A DNA stretch of 64,000 nucleotides from positions 682,001 to 746,000 of the forward strand of contig OW568875.1 of the NCBI GenBank assembly GCA_938743325.2, written 5' to 3'. This DNA comes from Pycnococcus provasolii (taxonomy: Eukaryota > Chlorophyta > Pseudoscourfieldiophyceae > Pseudoscourfieldiales > Pycnococcaceae). The notes below the pieces were generated by a model. The model did no database searches. It was not told the DNA's origin and was given only the letters and a program-made list of their open reading frames with translations. Numbering within the stretch: position 1 is the stretch's first letter; every line of letters starts with the position of its first letter. This document shows, piece by piece, positions 45,160 through 53,919 of the stretch. The position numbers and the translations under genes are program-made.

Positions 45160-45164
45160 TTACA
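45160..45164 (-). terminator. TGTAA signal overlapping the stop codon of the FIST gene
   Basis: The coding end reads AGA ATG TAA on the minus strand; TAA is the end of TGTAA. It also sits 35 bp from the stop of the converging CysRS gene. Confidence 0.5.
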
Positions 45165-46740
45165 TTCTGAGCAACGCGAGAGCGCAGCTGTACGCGTGCA
45201 TGCGCCCGCGGCCGGGCGCCGTCTCATGGTGCTCACGCGCATTAGCAACCTCTCCACTGAACAATCCAGCCTGCACAGCATCGGGAGGTAGTCGCTTCCG
45301 AAGTAGGCGAGCAGTCTCAAGCGCGTGAGGTGCGCCCCAGCATCCGAAGAGAAACGCGGCGGCGCCGTCGTCGCCAAGCTCTGAGACGCACACGTCTGCA
45401 GCGTTCGTTGCGGCAACTTCGTCGCGCGTCATGAGCTGTGCAAATCCTCCCACGCGTGCGCCACTTGCACCAGTGACTTCTAGTGCACCATCACCACTGC
45501 CCGGTGGCGCGGCGAAGGAAGGCGCCGCCGACGGATTGCGCCTTCCACCTCTGCGGTGCTTTGGTGCACCCGCGGCGTCTCCCGCAGCACCACGACTCCC
45601 GTCCGCGGTCGGGGGTGTCGGCAGCTGTCTGCCAATAAACGACGATCCAATGAGTGCGCGCCGTCGTGTGCTGGGGAAGAATTCGCACGGAACCAGCATG
45701 TCATCTTTGTCATCTGCAATGCCAAGCACAACGCCGCCGAACGTTTGGTCCTTCGACCCACCCGTGCGCGACGAAGCCACGCACTCCATAAGCGATTCGT
45801 GGACGGCTGCGGCAGCTGGCTTATGATCGAGGCTCTCAAGCAGCAGCACCTTAGCATCAGACTCGTAACCGTCGATGTCCGCCGGCTCGACCGAGACATC
45901 CGTAACACGCATGCGACGTCCAATGGGACGATATCCAGGGAGGCACCGCGAATCAAACTGAGGCGCTGAGCTGCTCGTCGCGCGGGCGTCGTGGGGAGGA
46001 AGCAGCACGATGCCGCACGCTTGCGGAAGACTTTGACGCTGGGATGTCGAGGTATGGTCATCATCGTCGCGGACGTTTGAAGTTGCACGCTCCGTCGCGG
46101 GTAACCAGCACACCTCGTCGCTCATTCCCCCCGCGGCACCACCAACGACGTACGAGTGGGGCAGTGCGCCGTGTAGTCTGCTGAGTAGCGCCTCTGTCTT
46201 ATCAGGGTCGTTCGCGTGTGTGGCGTTGCAGACATAAAATGCACCTCCGCCACGACCAAGCAGCGTATCTGTGGCCGCAGTCTTAGCGACGTGCGTGGCA
46301 ACGGAGGCTGGCAGAGCACTGCTCGCGGCTGAAAATCCCAGAACCGTGTAACCTGGTGCGTGTGCGAGTGCGACGCTCACGCCCGGTGCCGCGCTGAAAT
46401 CATCCCCAGCAGCGACAGAAGAGGGGAAAATTCCATGAACGGTAGCGCCCAGCGTGCCATGTGCCGGCGAGGCGCACTCGTTGACGATGGATGCCGCATG
46501 TTCCAAGGTACGCTCCGGTTGACTGCAGGTCAAAAGAGTTGCAAACGACACTGGCGGCGGAGATTTGGCGTTGTCGGTGGCGTCGTCCAACGGGAACGGA
46601 GACGACGCCGCAGCAGCACCGTTGCCGCCGTCGGCACTCCGCGCTGCGAGGACGTTGAGCGCTTGCTTCGTTGCCTGCCTGACAGCCTCGGCGTACGGCG
46701 TGAGTCGCGAGTATCCGACACCAACGCGAAGCGCGGGCAT
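45160..46740 (-). CDS. FIST-domain protein (FBXO22-like sensory/signal domain)
   Basis: This 526-aa protein starts at the first ATG (46740); the frame continues upstream only from TTG. FIST_N spans about residues 1-260 (VGVGYSRLTPYAEAVRQATK, HGIFPSS, PHSYVVGGAAGG). FIST_C covers about 270-520 (GYRPIGRRMRVTDVSVEPAD, ALIGSSFIGRQLP, DGAAAFLFGCWGA, LFSGEVANAREH). FIST domains are thought to sense small ligands and occur in bacterial signal proteins and in F-box proteins such as FBXO22; here there is no visible F-box. An unstructured Gly/Arg/Pro insertion sits around 400-440. TTCGGGGTTT lies 111-120 nt upstream on the sense strand, and the TAA stop is within TGTAA. Confidence 0.72.
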   Translation of the reverse strand: MPALRVGVGYSRLTPYAEAVRQATKQALNVLAARSADGGNGAAAASSPFPLDDATDNAKSPPPVSFATLLTCSQPERTLEHAASIVNECASPAHGTLGATVHGIFPSSVAAGDDFSAAPGVSVALAHAPGYTVLGFSAASSALPASVATHVAKTAATDTLLGRGGGAFYVCNATHANDPDKTEALLSRLHGALPHSYVVGGAAGGMSDEVCWLPATERATSNVRDDDDHTSTSQRQSLPQACGIVLLPPHDARATSSSAPQFDSRCLPGYRPIGRRMRVTDVSVEPADIDGYESDAKVLLLESLDHKPAAAAVHESLMECVASSRTGGSKDQTFGGVVLGIADDKDDMLVPCEFFPSTRRRALIGSSFIGRQLPTPPTADGSRGAAGDAAGAPKHRRGGRRNPSAAPSFAAPPGSGDGALEVTGASGARVGGFAQLMTRDEVAATNAADVCVSELGDDGAAAFLFGCWGAPHALETARLLRKRLPPDAVQAGLFSGEVANAREHHETAPGRGRMHAYSCALALLRM

Positions 46741-47121
46741 CTTTGCCGGCTGGATAACGCGACGAGGAGAGGAAGGAGGAGGGACGGAGGGCTGCCGCCT
46801 GCCGGGCAGGGGGGCTTGCAAAAACCCACCTAAAAACCCGAGTCCGTGGGAAACCCCGAATGGGCGAAAATACGGCGGTGCTTCACTAATGTAACTTATG
46901 GTGGATCCCTATGGCCTATGAACTCTTCAGCCTTAACTTTCGCGGCTGGCCGCTGAAACATCGCGTTGATTGAGGAGGTGAAGAGACCAGCCAGCCCATG
47001 GGCCCACCTGAGAGAGTGCACTCGCGGCCGGGCTGCCAAGTGCCAACCACATACATGCGCACCGGGCACCGGGTTGGAAGTAAAGGTAGTCACAAAATGT
47101 TGTAGTATCACAAACTGTATG
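46741..47121. other. Spacer: FIST promoter and 3' flank of the GT77-like gene
   Basis: No gene seen. Contains TTCGGGGTTT (46851-46860, sense to FIST) and a G/C palindromic CCTGCCGGGCAGG near 46797. Confidence 0.5.
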
Positions 47122-48537
47122 TCACACGTCTGCGCGCCCTTCCGACGACTCGGTCGAGTCTGCGCCGACTCCTGTGCGGCCGCTCAGCATTGAGCGTGGA
47201 CGCCGTCTTCTGCGCCGCTGTTGGCGCAAAGCTGCGGAATTCTTCCACGACCAAGCACGTTGGCGCGGCGAGAAGCTAGAGCGAGGCTTCGGCTTGGGCT
47301 TGTGATATGAGAGAGACTTGAGCACCTCCTCTCGTTTCTCACGAAAAATGTCGCGGCATCGTCGGTGCAGTGTCACGCACTGCTCTGGCTTCGGATCGCC
47401 GTGGCAGTGAACGGCGAAAAACCTGTTCGAGTAGCGTTGGCAAGCCTTTTCCACACCCCATTTCCATTCGTAGAAGTCGGGCCATGACACAAAAGGCCCG
47501 TGCACGCCACTTGCAAGGATGCGATATTCGCCGTCGGCTGACACGCAGAGCTGAGGTGAAACATATCCTTCACCCTGATCGAACTGCATCTCCCACTCCT
47601 CCTTCTTGAAATCCTCGCACGTTGCGCCGTGCACCATTCTCGACTCGTCGTTTCGCTCCATTGAGAGAGCGTCTGGAAAGCTCCCTGGCACCGCCTCATT
47701 CGCAACACGTCGCGCCGACCACTCCTTTCGCGGCTTGACACGCTCCGCTTCAAGCATGCTATGAAGCACGTCGAGCATGACGTCTTGATCAAACCCTGTC
47801 GCATCTTTGAGTCGTTTTGACTTTGTCGATGGAATGATCTTGCGAAACTCCTCCGGTATGGCAAAAGGGTCAGTTCTGACGAGCTTCATTTCCTCGTGCG
47901 CCATTTCCATCGCCTTTCGCATCTTCTCCGACGCGCGCATGTAGTACAGACCTGCGCACAGCCCGTCAAGCGACAACAGGTTCGGTTCCGGTTGGCGGAA
48001 GGTTGCCTGCACAACCATGTCCACGTTCGCCTCCTCCATCATCTCCACGAGGTGCCTCAGAGGTCGCGTGAGCCTGACATCCGCGTCCATCATGAGCACG
48101 TTCTTTCCAGCGTCGAGTGCGACGTCAGCGACCCAAAACCGTTCTGTCCATATGCGCTCGGTACGCGGGTCTATCGTGAACGTTTTTGCGTAGTCGACGA
48201 CATAGCACGGCGCGTTCAACTCTGTGCGAACACGTTCGCACGTTGATGCACGCGTACTGTGATAGACGGGAGCAGTGCTTCTTTCGTCGAGGAGCAGATT
48301 CATGTTTTCCGCCACCGTTTCCATAGTGAGCGGGTTGAGCTCCCAGAAGACATCTTCGATACACAGGACGACGACCGTGGCAACGTGCATGCCTTGGAAC
48401 TCAGCCTTAAGTTGTTCGCGCGTGAGTCCCGGGTCGTCTGGGGCATCCTTTTCAGCAGCCGCGCGCCAGCAGCACGCGTTTAATAGTACTAAGCTAGCAA
48501 GGAGGTGGAGCAGGAGTGCTTTTGTGCGCGAAGCCAT
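47122..48537 (-). CDS. GT77-like nucleotide-diphospho-sugar transferase
   Basis: This 471-aa protein starts at the first ATG, with an N-terminal signal peptide or anchor (TKALLLHLLASLVLLNACC). Residues about 50-330 fit the nucleotide-diphospho-sugar transferase (DUF271, GT77) fold: ERIWTERFWVADVALDAGKN leads to VLMMDADVRLTRPLRHL, with a DxD-type metal site (DADV, near 148); then LLSLDGLCAGLYYMRAS and TGFDQDVMLDVLHSM. GT77 enzymes of plants and algae add arabinose, xylose or galactose to wall glycans or glycoproteins in the Golgi. The C-terminal part is Cys-containing (VHCHGDPKPEQCVTLHRRCR) then strongly basic (RQQRRRRRRP). The acceptor cannot be predicted. It is divergent from the RCC1-type gene. 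Confidence 0.72.
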   Translation of the reverse strand: MASRTKALLLHLLASLVLLNACCWRAAAEKDAPDDPGLTREQLKAEFQGMHVATVVVLCIEDVFWELNPLTMETVAENMNLLLDERSTAPVYHSTRASTCERVRTELNAPCYVVDYAKTFTIDPRTERIWTERFWVADVALDAGKNVLMMDADVRLTRPLRHLVEMMEEANVDMVVQATFRQPEPNLLSLDGLCAGLYYMRASEKMRKAMEMAHEEMKLVRTDPFAIPEEFRKIIPSTKSKRLKDATGFDQDVMLDVLHSMLEAERVKPRKEWSARRVANEAVPGSFPDALSMERNDESRMVHGATCEDFKKEEWEMQFDQGEGYVSPQLCVSADGEYRILASGVHGPFVSWPDFYEWKWGVEKACQRYSNRFFAVHCHGDPKPEQCVTLHRRCRDIFREKREEVLKSLSYHKPKPKPRSSFSPRQRAWSWKNSAALRQQRRRRRRPRSMLSGRTGVGADSTESSEGRADV

Positions 48538-48971
48538 TCCTCGCTTGCGAAGCAACTTACCAAACAACGTGCTGTGATATATAAGATCGCAGAGGGCAGC
48601 GGAGGTGAGGTGGTGGGATTCCTGGACCCTGCCCCGATGGCGAGCAAGGCCGGCGCACAGTGATTGCGTGCGGGTGGCCTTGGCTCTGGCATCTGGCGTG
48701 TGCTACGATAGAGAGATTGGTTTTGACCACTTCGAGCATGGGGGTGGAAGTCGAGCTATGCAACAACAACTGGGCGTCGTGGTCTCCGGCACCATGGTTT
48801 AGGTGGTCAGGTGTCAGGTCCTCCCTGCTAGGCGCCCTATCCCCTAGTTTTAGATTTGGATTTGGAGCGCGCCCTCCGAACTCCGACGCGGCGAACGAAC
48901 TCCCTCGGCGCTCGAAACGCTCTCCCTTTTTCAATCCAAACAGCACACGTGGCGCCAGCGTACAGTACACC
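48538..48971. other. Divergent promoter, GT77-like / RCC1 genes
   Basis: No separate gene seen. The RCC1 frame is open upstream to an ATG at 48738, so the 5' end of that coding region could lie here; that extension has no RCC1 repeats. A TATA-like GATATATAAG occurs near 48578-48587, about 40 nt upstream of the GT77-like ATG. Confidence 0.5.
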
Positions 48972-50402
48972 ATGCCGCCCGCGTGCTCGTCCAGCGTGCT
49001 CGTGCTCTGGGGACTCAACGAAGCAGGGCAGTGCGGATGCGAAGATTTCGCGGAGAACGTACTGCGCGTGCCCACGCCAGTGCAACTACCCGCTGACGCA
49101 GCACAGCCTCTTTTGGTGAGCTGCGGGGAGGAGCACACCGCGTGCGTCGACTCGGCGGGGGCACTGTACACGTGGGGGAAGAACGACTCTGGTCAGCTGG
49201 GCAACGGGCGAGACGACGACACGAATCCGTGCCGTAAGCCGAGACGCGTCAAGGCTGGACTCCCGCCACGGGGAAAGGTGACGGCGCTGAGCTGCGGCGC
49301 TCGCAGCACCGCGGTGATTGTCGAAGAGGCGGCGAGTGACGACGGCGTGACAACTACGACCATTTATTCGTTTGGACGGTACCAGTACAGCAACCAACCT
49401 CACGCACTTAACCCGTTGAACCACCCGTTCGCGAATGCAATAATTACGCACATCTCTTGCGGCTGCGACCACGGCGCTGCCATTGACGACGCTGGACGAG
49501 TACTGACGTGGGGGTACAACGAGAGAGGTCAGTTGGGAAGAGGCTCAGCTTCTGAGGGGAAACAGCCTCCTGCGTTAATTGAACTGTGGGACTGGGACGG
49601 CGCCGCGGACTTTGCGCCTGGTGCCAGACCATTCGCGACACACATTGCGTGTGGATATCACCACACACTAATCGCGGCGAAAAACGAGACATTCACGTGC
49701 GGCTATGGAGAACACGGCCAACTTGGTCACTTGACACGAAAGGGGACAGCACTTCCCAGCGAAGACGGAGGCGAAGGGCCTTCAAGCAACGCTCGAAGAA
49801 GCGCCGTCGTACCGCACTACTTCGAAAGTACGGCTCGCCGTGTGAGCGTAATTTCTGGAGTGGAAATTGCGCAAGTAAACGCTGGGCAGGGCATTTCTGC
49901 CGCGCACACGTCATCTGGTTCACTCTATGTGTGGGGCGACGGTCGATGCGGCAGCCTTGGCTTAGGTGACCAAAGCTCTAGAAAAACTCCCGTGCTCATG
50001 CTTCGGAGTGGAGCGGTGCTGACGGCCCAAGGGCCTTGTCATTCACTTACAGTTGCGTCCGACGGATGTGCGTATGGGTGGGGATACTCGGCGTACGCGC
50101 AGGCGTGTGGATCTGGAAGACTCCACAACGGAAGCCGTGGATTCCGCTTCGCACCCACTGGAGTGCTCGGCCTCGCGGGCGGCGAAGTGATGTGCCTTGC
50201 TGCCGGAGGAGGGCACAGCGCGGCAATCTTGCGCACGGATGCGCTGCTTCTTGCAGCCGAAGCGGCACTCGCCAAGCAGCTCCGTTGCCATCTTTTGTCG
50301 TATACTCCATCCGATGGGCGTGACATGGCGCTGCGTGTTGCAAATGCGCGCGGTGTTCCGCTACGCATCTCACGGCTCGCCGAGGCGCTCGTCAAGGCCT
50401 AA
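48972..50402 (+). CDS. RCC1-repeat beta-propeller protein
   Basis: This 476-aa protein starts at ATG 48972, where the RCC1 fold begins; an in-frame ATG at 48738 would add 78 residues without repeats. Six or seven RCC1 repeats are visible by their W/F/C-G-xN-xxGQLG pattern: LVLWGLNEAGQCG, LYTWGKNDSGQLGNG, YSFGRYQYSNQ, VLTWGYNERGQLGRG, TFTCGYGEHGQLG, LYVWGDGRCGSLGLG and AYGWGYSAYAQACG, each with a following strand such as SCGEEHTACVD or ACGYHHTLIA. RCC1-like propellers act as Ran exchange factors, in UV-B sensing (UVR8) or as scaffolds; the Trp pattern alone cannot tell. The last 60 residues are helical. Repeat copy B begins 6 bp after the stop. Confidence 0.85.
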   Translation: MPPACSSSVLVLWGLNEAGQCGCEDFAENVLRVPTPVQLPADAAQPLLVSCGEEHTACVDSAGALYTWGKNDSGQLGNGRDDDTNPCRKPRRVKAGLPPRGKVTALSCGARSTAVIVEEAASDDGVTTTTIYSFGRYQYSNQPHALNPLNHPFANAIITHISCGCDHGAAIDDAGRVLTWGYNERGQLGRGSASEGKQPPALIELWDWDGAADFAPGARPFATHIACGYHHTLIAAKNETFTCGYGEHGQLGHLTRKGTALPSEDGGEGPSSNARRSAVVPHYFESTARRVSVISGVEIAQVNAGQGISAAHTSSGSLYVWGDGRCGSLGLGDQSSRKTPVLMLRSGAVLTAQGPCHSLTVASDGCAYGWGYSAYAQACGSGRLHNGSRGFRFAPTGVLGLAGGEVMCLAAGGGHSAAILRTDALLLAAEAALAKQLRCHLLSYTPSDGRDMALRVANARGVPLRISRLAEALVKA

Positions 50403-50408
50403 AATCTT

Positions 50409-50672
50409 AGATCCCTCATTCAGTAATGAAGTGCACTTAAGTTTGTCCAACGGTCGTCCATTCACACCATTTTCTTTCACCATTCAGCCCATTCACCGGT
50501 GCGATTCAGCAGCGCGTTTTTGTACATGGCGCATGTGATTTCGAAGGCTGTATCACTCTATCAGGGCGCTTTCGTTGGCGCAGTGAGGGCTCCACTCGCG
50601 TTTCATGTCGCTGTTGTCGTCGACATCGCCACCAACCGTGCATCGACACGATGGCTCAAGGGTCACATCTAT
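50409..50672 (+). repeat. Dispersed 3'-flank repeat, copy B (about 260 bp)
   Basis: It starts AGATCCCTCATTCAGTAATG six bases after the RCC1 stop and follows the copy C/D sequence to about GGCTCAAGGGTCACA, then diverges. The last third of the full element is missing. It lies in the convergent gap to the repeat surface protein gene, in RCC1 orientation. Confidence 0.88.
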
Positions 50673-50865
50673 CTGCTGCCCTACCTACCACTAGATGTCA
50701 TTACTACGATGAAATTGTCGAATTACGTATCTTATATTACTATGAATCTACGACTATTCCGTGTCAACTTCTTCCCAATGTTCACACTCGAACATTTCGT
50801 CAAAATACTTGCCTCCATGCTGCTCAATTGAACACTTCTCATCCCCCTCCCATACCAGGCATCCT

Positions 50866-50870
50866 TTACA
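50866..50870 (-). terminator. TGTAA signal overlapping the stop codon of the surface-protein gene
   Basis: The coding end reads GTG GTG TAA on the minus strand. Confidence 0.5.
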
Positions 50871-52707
50871 CCACCACGTGGAGGAGGACGCCAGTCGTCG
50901 CCGCCGCAACGAACATAGTGGAAGCAGCACACGTGCCACCCGAGGTCTCCGGCGACACCTTGGTCGTCTTCGCAGCCTTGGCCGGCGGTGCCGCGGTCGT
51001 CGTCGCAGCCTTGGCTGGCGGTGCCGCGGTCGTCTTCGCAGCCTTGGCTGGCGGTGCCGCGGTCGTCTTCGGGGGCGGACACTTTCCGCCAGGGCACATC
51101 ATCGACGGCGGCGCAGAGCCGAATTTGATTTTTATGTCCTTGAACGCCGGCCTCTTGGCAAAGGCGGCACCGAAGCTGCCGTCGTCACGCGCAGCCGCAA
51201 GCTTCTCGAACACGTCGTAGCTCAAGGTCTCGTTCACCTTAATGCGGAAGGAGACATTGAAGGATGCCGCCGTCGAAAGCAAGCGGCGGCCGGCGGCGGC
51301 GCCGCCGCTGCTGCCACCTCCCGCCGCCGGCTCGGTGCCCGCACCTCCCGCCGCCGGCTCGGTGCCCGCACCTCCCGCCGCCGGCTCGGTGCCCGCACCT
51401 CCCGCCGCCGGCTCGGTGCCCGCACCTCCCGCAGCCGGCTCGGTGCCCGCACCTCCCGCAGCCGGCTCGGTGCCCGCACCTCCCGCAGCCGGAGCCGTGG
51501 TGGTCGTGGTCGTTTCATTGCCACCTCCCGCCGCCGGCTCGGTGCCCGCACCTCCCGCAGCCGGAGCCGTGGTGGTCGTGGTCGTTTCATTGCCACCTCC
51601 CGCCGCCGGCTCGGTGCCCGCACCTCCCGCAGCCGGAGCCGTGGTGGTCGTGGTCGTTTCATTGCCACCTCCCGCCGCCGGCTCGGTGCCCGCACCTCCC
51701 GCAGCCGGAGCCGTGGTGGTCGTGGTCGTTTCATTGCCACCTCCCGCCGCCGGCTCGGTGCCCGTACCTCCCGCAGCCGGAGCCGTGGTGGTCGTGGTCG
51801 TATCAGTGCTCGCGGTCACGGTCACTTGCACGTTTTCAGCCGGAACATCCGCCACCTCCGCCACCGTTTCCTGCGTAGCCGCGGCAACTTCGGTAGCGTC
51901 AGCCTCGGTTTCTACCGTGAATTCGTCAGACACATACACCATGCCCTCCTCCGTTGGCGCATCCGGAGCCGTGGTGGTCGTTTCATTGCCACCTCCCGCC
52001 GCCGGCTCGGTGCCCGCACCTCCCGCAGCCGGAGCCGTGGTGGTCGTTTCATTGCCACCTCCCGCCGCCGGCTCGGTGCCCGCACCTCCCGCAGCCGGAG
52101 CCGTGGTGGTCGTGGTCGTTTCATTGCCACCTCCCGCCGCCGGCTCGGTGCCCGCACCTCCCGCAGCCGGAGCCGTGGTGGTCGTGGTCGTTTCATTGCC
52201 ACCTCCCGCCGCCGGCTCGGTGCCCGCACCTCCCGCAGCCGGAGCCGTGGTGGTCGTGGTCGTTTCATTGCCACCTCCCGCCGCCGGCTCGGTGCCCGTA
52301 CCTCCCGCAGCCGGAGCCGTGGTGGTCGTGGTCGTTTCATTGCCACCTCCCGCCGCCGGCTCGGTGCCCGCACCTCCCGCAGCCGGAGCCGTGGTGGTCG
52401 TGGTCGTTTCAGTATCAGCCGCAATGGCAGCGGTGTCCGTTCCACCTGCGGCCCCTGATGAGTTAGTTGCACCAGGTTCTGAGGGATTTGCACCAGGTTG
52501 TGTTGGAGTTGCACCAGGTTCTGAGGGAGTTGCACCAGGTTCTGAGGGAGTTGCAACACCAGGTCCTGATGACGAAGGGGAGCCGCCCTGCGCAAATACC
52601 CCCGACGAAGCGCTTAAGAGTATGCCAACAAGAACGAGCATGGCCGTTGGGAAGGCAACGCGGCCTAGGGCCATCCGCCCAAACCTCTTAGCTCCACGAG
52701 ACATCAT
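50866..52707 (-). CDS. Thr/Ala/Gly-repeat surface protein, possibly GPI-anchored
   Basis: This 613-aa protein has a signal peptide (AFPTAMLVLVGILLSASSGV, ending FAQGG). A PSEPGAT-type repeat follows, then about six 22-24-residue units of the form NETTTTTTAPAAGGAGTEPA-AGGG, then a unique segment (FTVETEADATEVAAATQETV ... VPAENVQVTVTAS), then about five more units and six short GAGTEPAAG units, then a second unique segment (GRRLLSTAASFNVSFRIKVN ... FKDIKIKFG). The two unique segments look like the two halves of one small beta-alpha domain found in algal surface proteins, split by an expanded repeat. Next come three PPAKAAKTTAA repeats and a hydrophobic C terminus (STMFVAAATTGVLLHVVV) fitting a GPI signal or membrane end. 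Function unknown; likely cell wall or surface. The stop overlaps TGTAA. Confidence 0.75.
   Translation of the reverse strand: MMSRGAKRFGRMALGRVAFPTAMLVLVGILLSASSGVFAQGGSPSSSGPGVATPSEPGATPSEPGATPTQPGANPSEPGATNSSGAAGGTDTAAIAADTETTTTTTAPAAGGAGTEPAAGGGNETTTTTTAPAAGGTGTEPAAGGGNETTTTTTAPAAGGAGTEPAAGGGNETTTTTTAPAAGGAGTEPAAGGGNETTTTTTAPAAGGAGTEPAAGGGNETTTTAPAAGGAGTEPAAGGGNETTTTAPDAPTEEGMVYVSDEFTVETEADATEVAAATQETVAEVADVPAENVQVTVTASTDTTTTTTAPAAGGTGTEPAAGGGNETTTTTTAPAAGGAGTEPAAGGGNETTTTTTAPAAGGAGTEPAAGGGNETTTTTTAPAAGGAGTEPAAGGGNETTTTTTAPAAGGAGTEPAAGGAGTEPAAGGAGTEPAAGGAGTEPAAGGAGTEPAAGGAGTEPAAGGGSSGGAAAGRRLLSTAASFNVSFRIKVNETLSYDVFEKLAAARDDGSFGAAFAKRPAFKDIKIKFGSAPPSMMCPGGKCPPPKTTAAPPAKAAKTTAAPPAKAATTTAAPPAKAAKTTKVSPETSGGTCAASTMFVAAATTGVLLHVVV
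51310..52430 (-). repeat. In-frame 66/72-bp coding tandem repeats
   Basis: Two arrays of nearly identical 66- or 72-bp units, one on each side of the unique segment at about 51800-51970, plus a run of 27-bp units (51315-51490). Units are almost identical to each other, so the arrays are recently homogenised. Because of the repeat, the other strand and other frames are also open for over 500 codons. Confidence 0.95.
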
Positions 52708-53543
52708 GACGGGCAGAACGTGCAGCCCTGACGTCGCGGAACTTGGAGGGGGAGGGGGCGAGGGCGAGGCAGAACGCGAACACGCCCACGCCGTTGACTG
52801 GGGAGGTTGAGCGGGAAAGGGACCTCTGGGGCGGCGAAGGGTCCAGGGCGCGTCGCCGGATCGGGGGGCGGGCACATTCCTTGGCCGTCGCGTGTTCGCG
52901 TTCGAGCAACGGGATGGTGCCGGATTGGGAACGAGACGTCAAACGAGATTCACGAGATCGCGTGATGCATGCAGTTGGCCCTGATATTAGACTACCAACC
53001 TATGTTTCCGGACGTATTGTAGCAAACGAACGGGGAGGGGAGTTCCCCGACCTAGGAAAGCGATCATCGATGGGGGAACGCCTTGTTGATCGCTTGATCG
53101 CGACGAGGCCGAGGAGTTGAAAGTTGAAAGTTCAAGTTCGGTCGATGGGCAGATGGGAGGGTATGTAAGTTCGCAACGGCGAATCCCCACCCAGATTTCC
53201 GACCTACAGCTGACCTACAGCAATTCTCTATCCGTCTTGGGGATCCGCCGGGCTTCAGGCTTGGTGTTAGTGTGTTACATTTACGACCAAATGGGTGGTA
53301 ATTCGCACAGCGCGCCGTTGTAACTTTTGGTTATGCGATTTTCCACACAGCACCGTTGTTAAGGCCCGTTGTTCAGGAGCTCCAGGGAGGTGGTGAACAA
53401 CGGCCAGTTGTAAGTTGTTCGCCACCAAGGCCACCATCACAATTCACAAACGCCATCGCGCCCATCATCGGCAGCCTCGCTGCGCCGACCTTAACTCTTA
53501 AGCTCATTGGCCCCGCCTCGTTGCGCCGCACTTAACACGCTGA
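52708..53543. other. Spacer upstream of the surface-protein gene
   Basis: No supported gene. Short open frames on the plus strand (for example 52743-53120) have no domain. An 8-bp inverted repeat GTTGTTCA / TGAACAAC occurs at 53368-53375 and 53394-53401. The right end abuts repeat copy D. Confidence 0.5.
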
Positions 53544-53919
53544 TAGGAGTTTGTGTGTACAATGTTTTGTAAATACATGATCGCAGTCTCAACTCCAAGA
53601 CAGTCCCCTTTCTTTCCCACATGTTGAACTCCTTTAGCTACTGTAGAGTAATAAGTGTGACCCTTGAGTCATCGTGTTGATGCACGGTTGGTGGCGCTGG
53701 CAACGACATCAACGAAAACAAGTCGCAACCGGAGACCTCCCTACGCCAACGAAAGCGCCCTGATCGAGCAATACACAACCTTCAAAATCACCTCAGCCAT
53801 GTACAAAAACGCGCAGTGAATGGCAACGGTGAATGGGCTGAATGGTGAAAGCGAATGGTGTGAATGGACGACCGTTGGACAAATGAAGTGCAACTTCATT
53901 ACTGAATGAGGGATCTCAG
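53544..53919 (-). repeat. Dispersed 3'-flank repeat, copy D (full length), overlapping a stop codon
   Basis: About 376 bp. In the direction of the RSPH10B-like gene it starts CTGAGATCCCTCATTC; the TGA in that start is the stop codon of the gene. It runs to AACTCCTA at the far end, as in copy C. CCATTCA-type units lie in the first 100 bp. Confidence 0.9.

Noticed and set aside
50499-50831. Conserved reading frame shared by copies B and C of the repeat (AFLYxAxVISKxVSLYQGAF)
   Set aside because: The frame is not kept in copy D and differences are not concentrated at third codon positions; most likely non-coding similarity.
51310-52430. Possible CRISPR array
   Set aside because: Repeats are contiguous, in frame and without unique spacers; they encode a peptide repeat in a eukaryotic gene.
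51242-52810. Very long plus-strand open frames (over 500 codons) opposite the surface-protein gene
   Set aside because: They are by-products of the 66/72-bp GC-rich repeats, which leave several frames open; the minus-strand frame alone has a signal peptide, sensible non-repeat domains and a hydrophobic C terminus.
52743-53120. 125-codon plus-strand ORF upstream of the surface-protein gene
   Set aside because: Starts opposite the surface protein's upstream region, is Arg/Gly-rich, and shows no recognisable feature.
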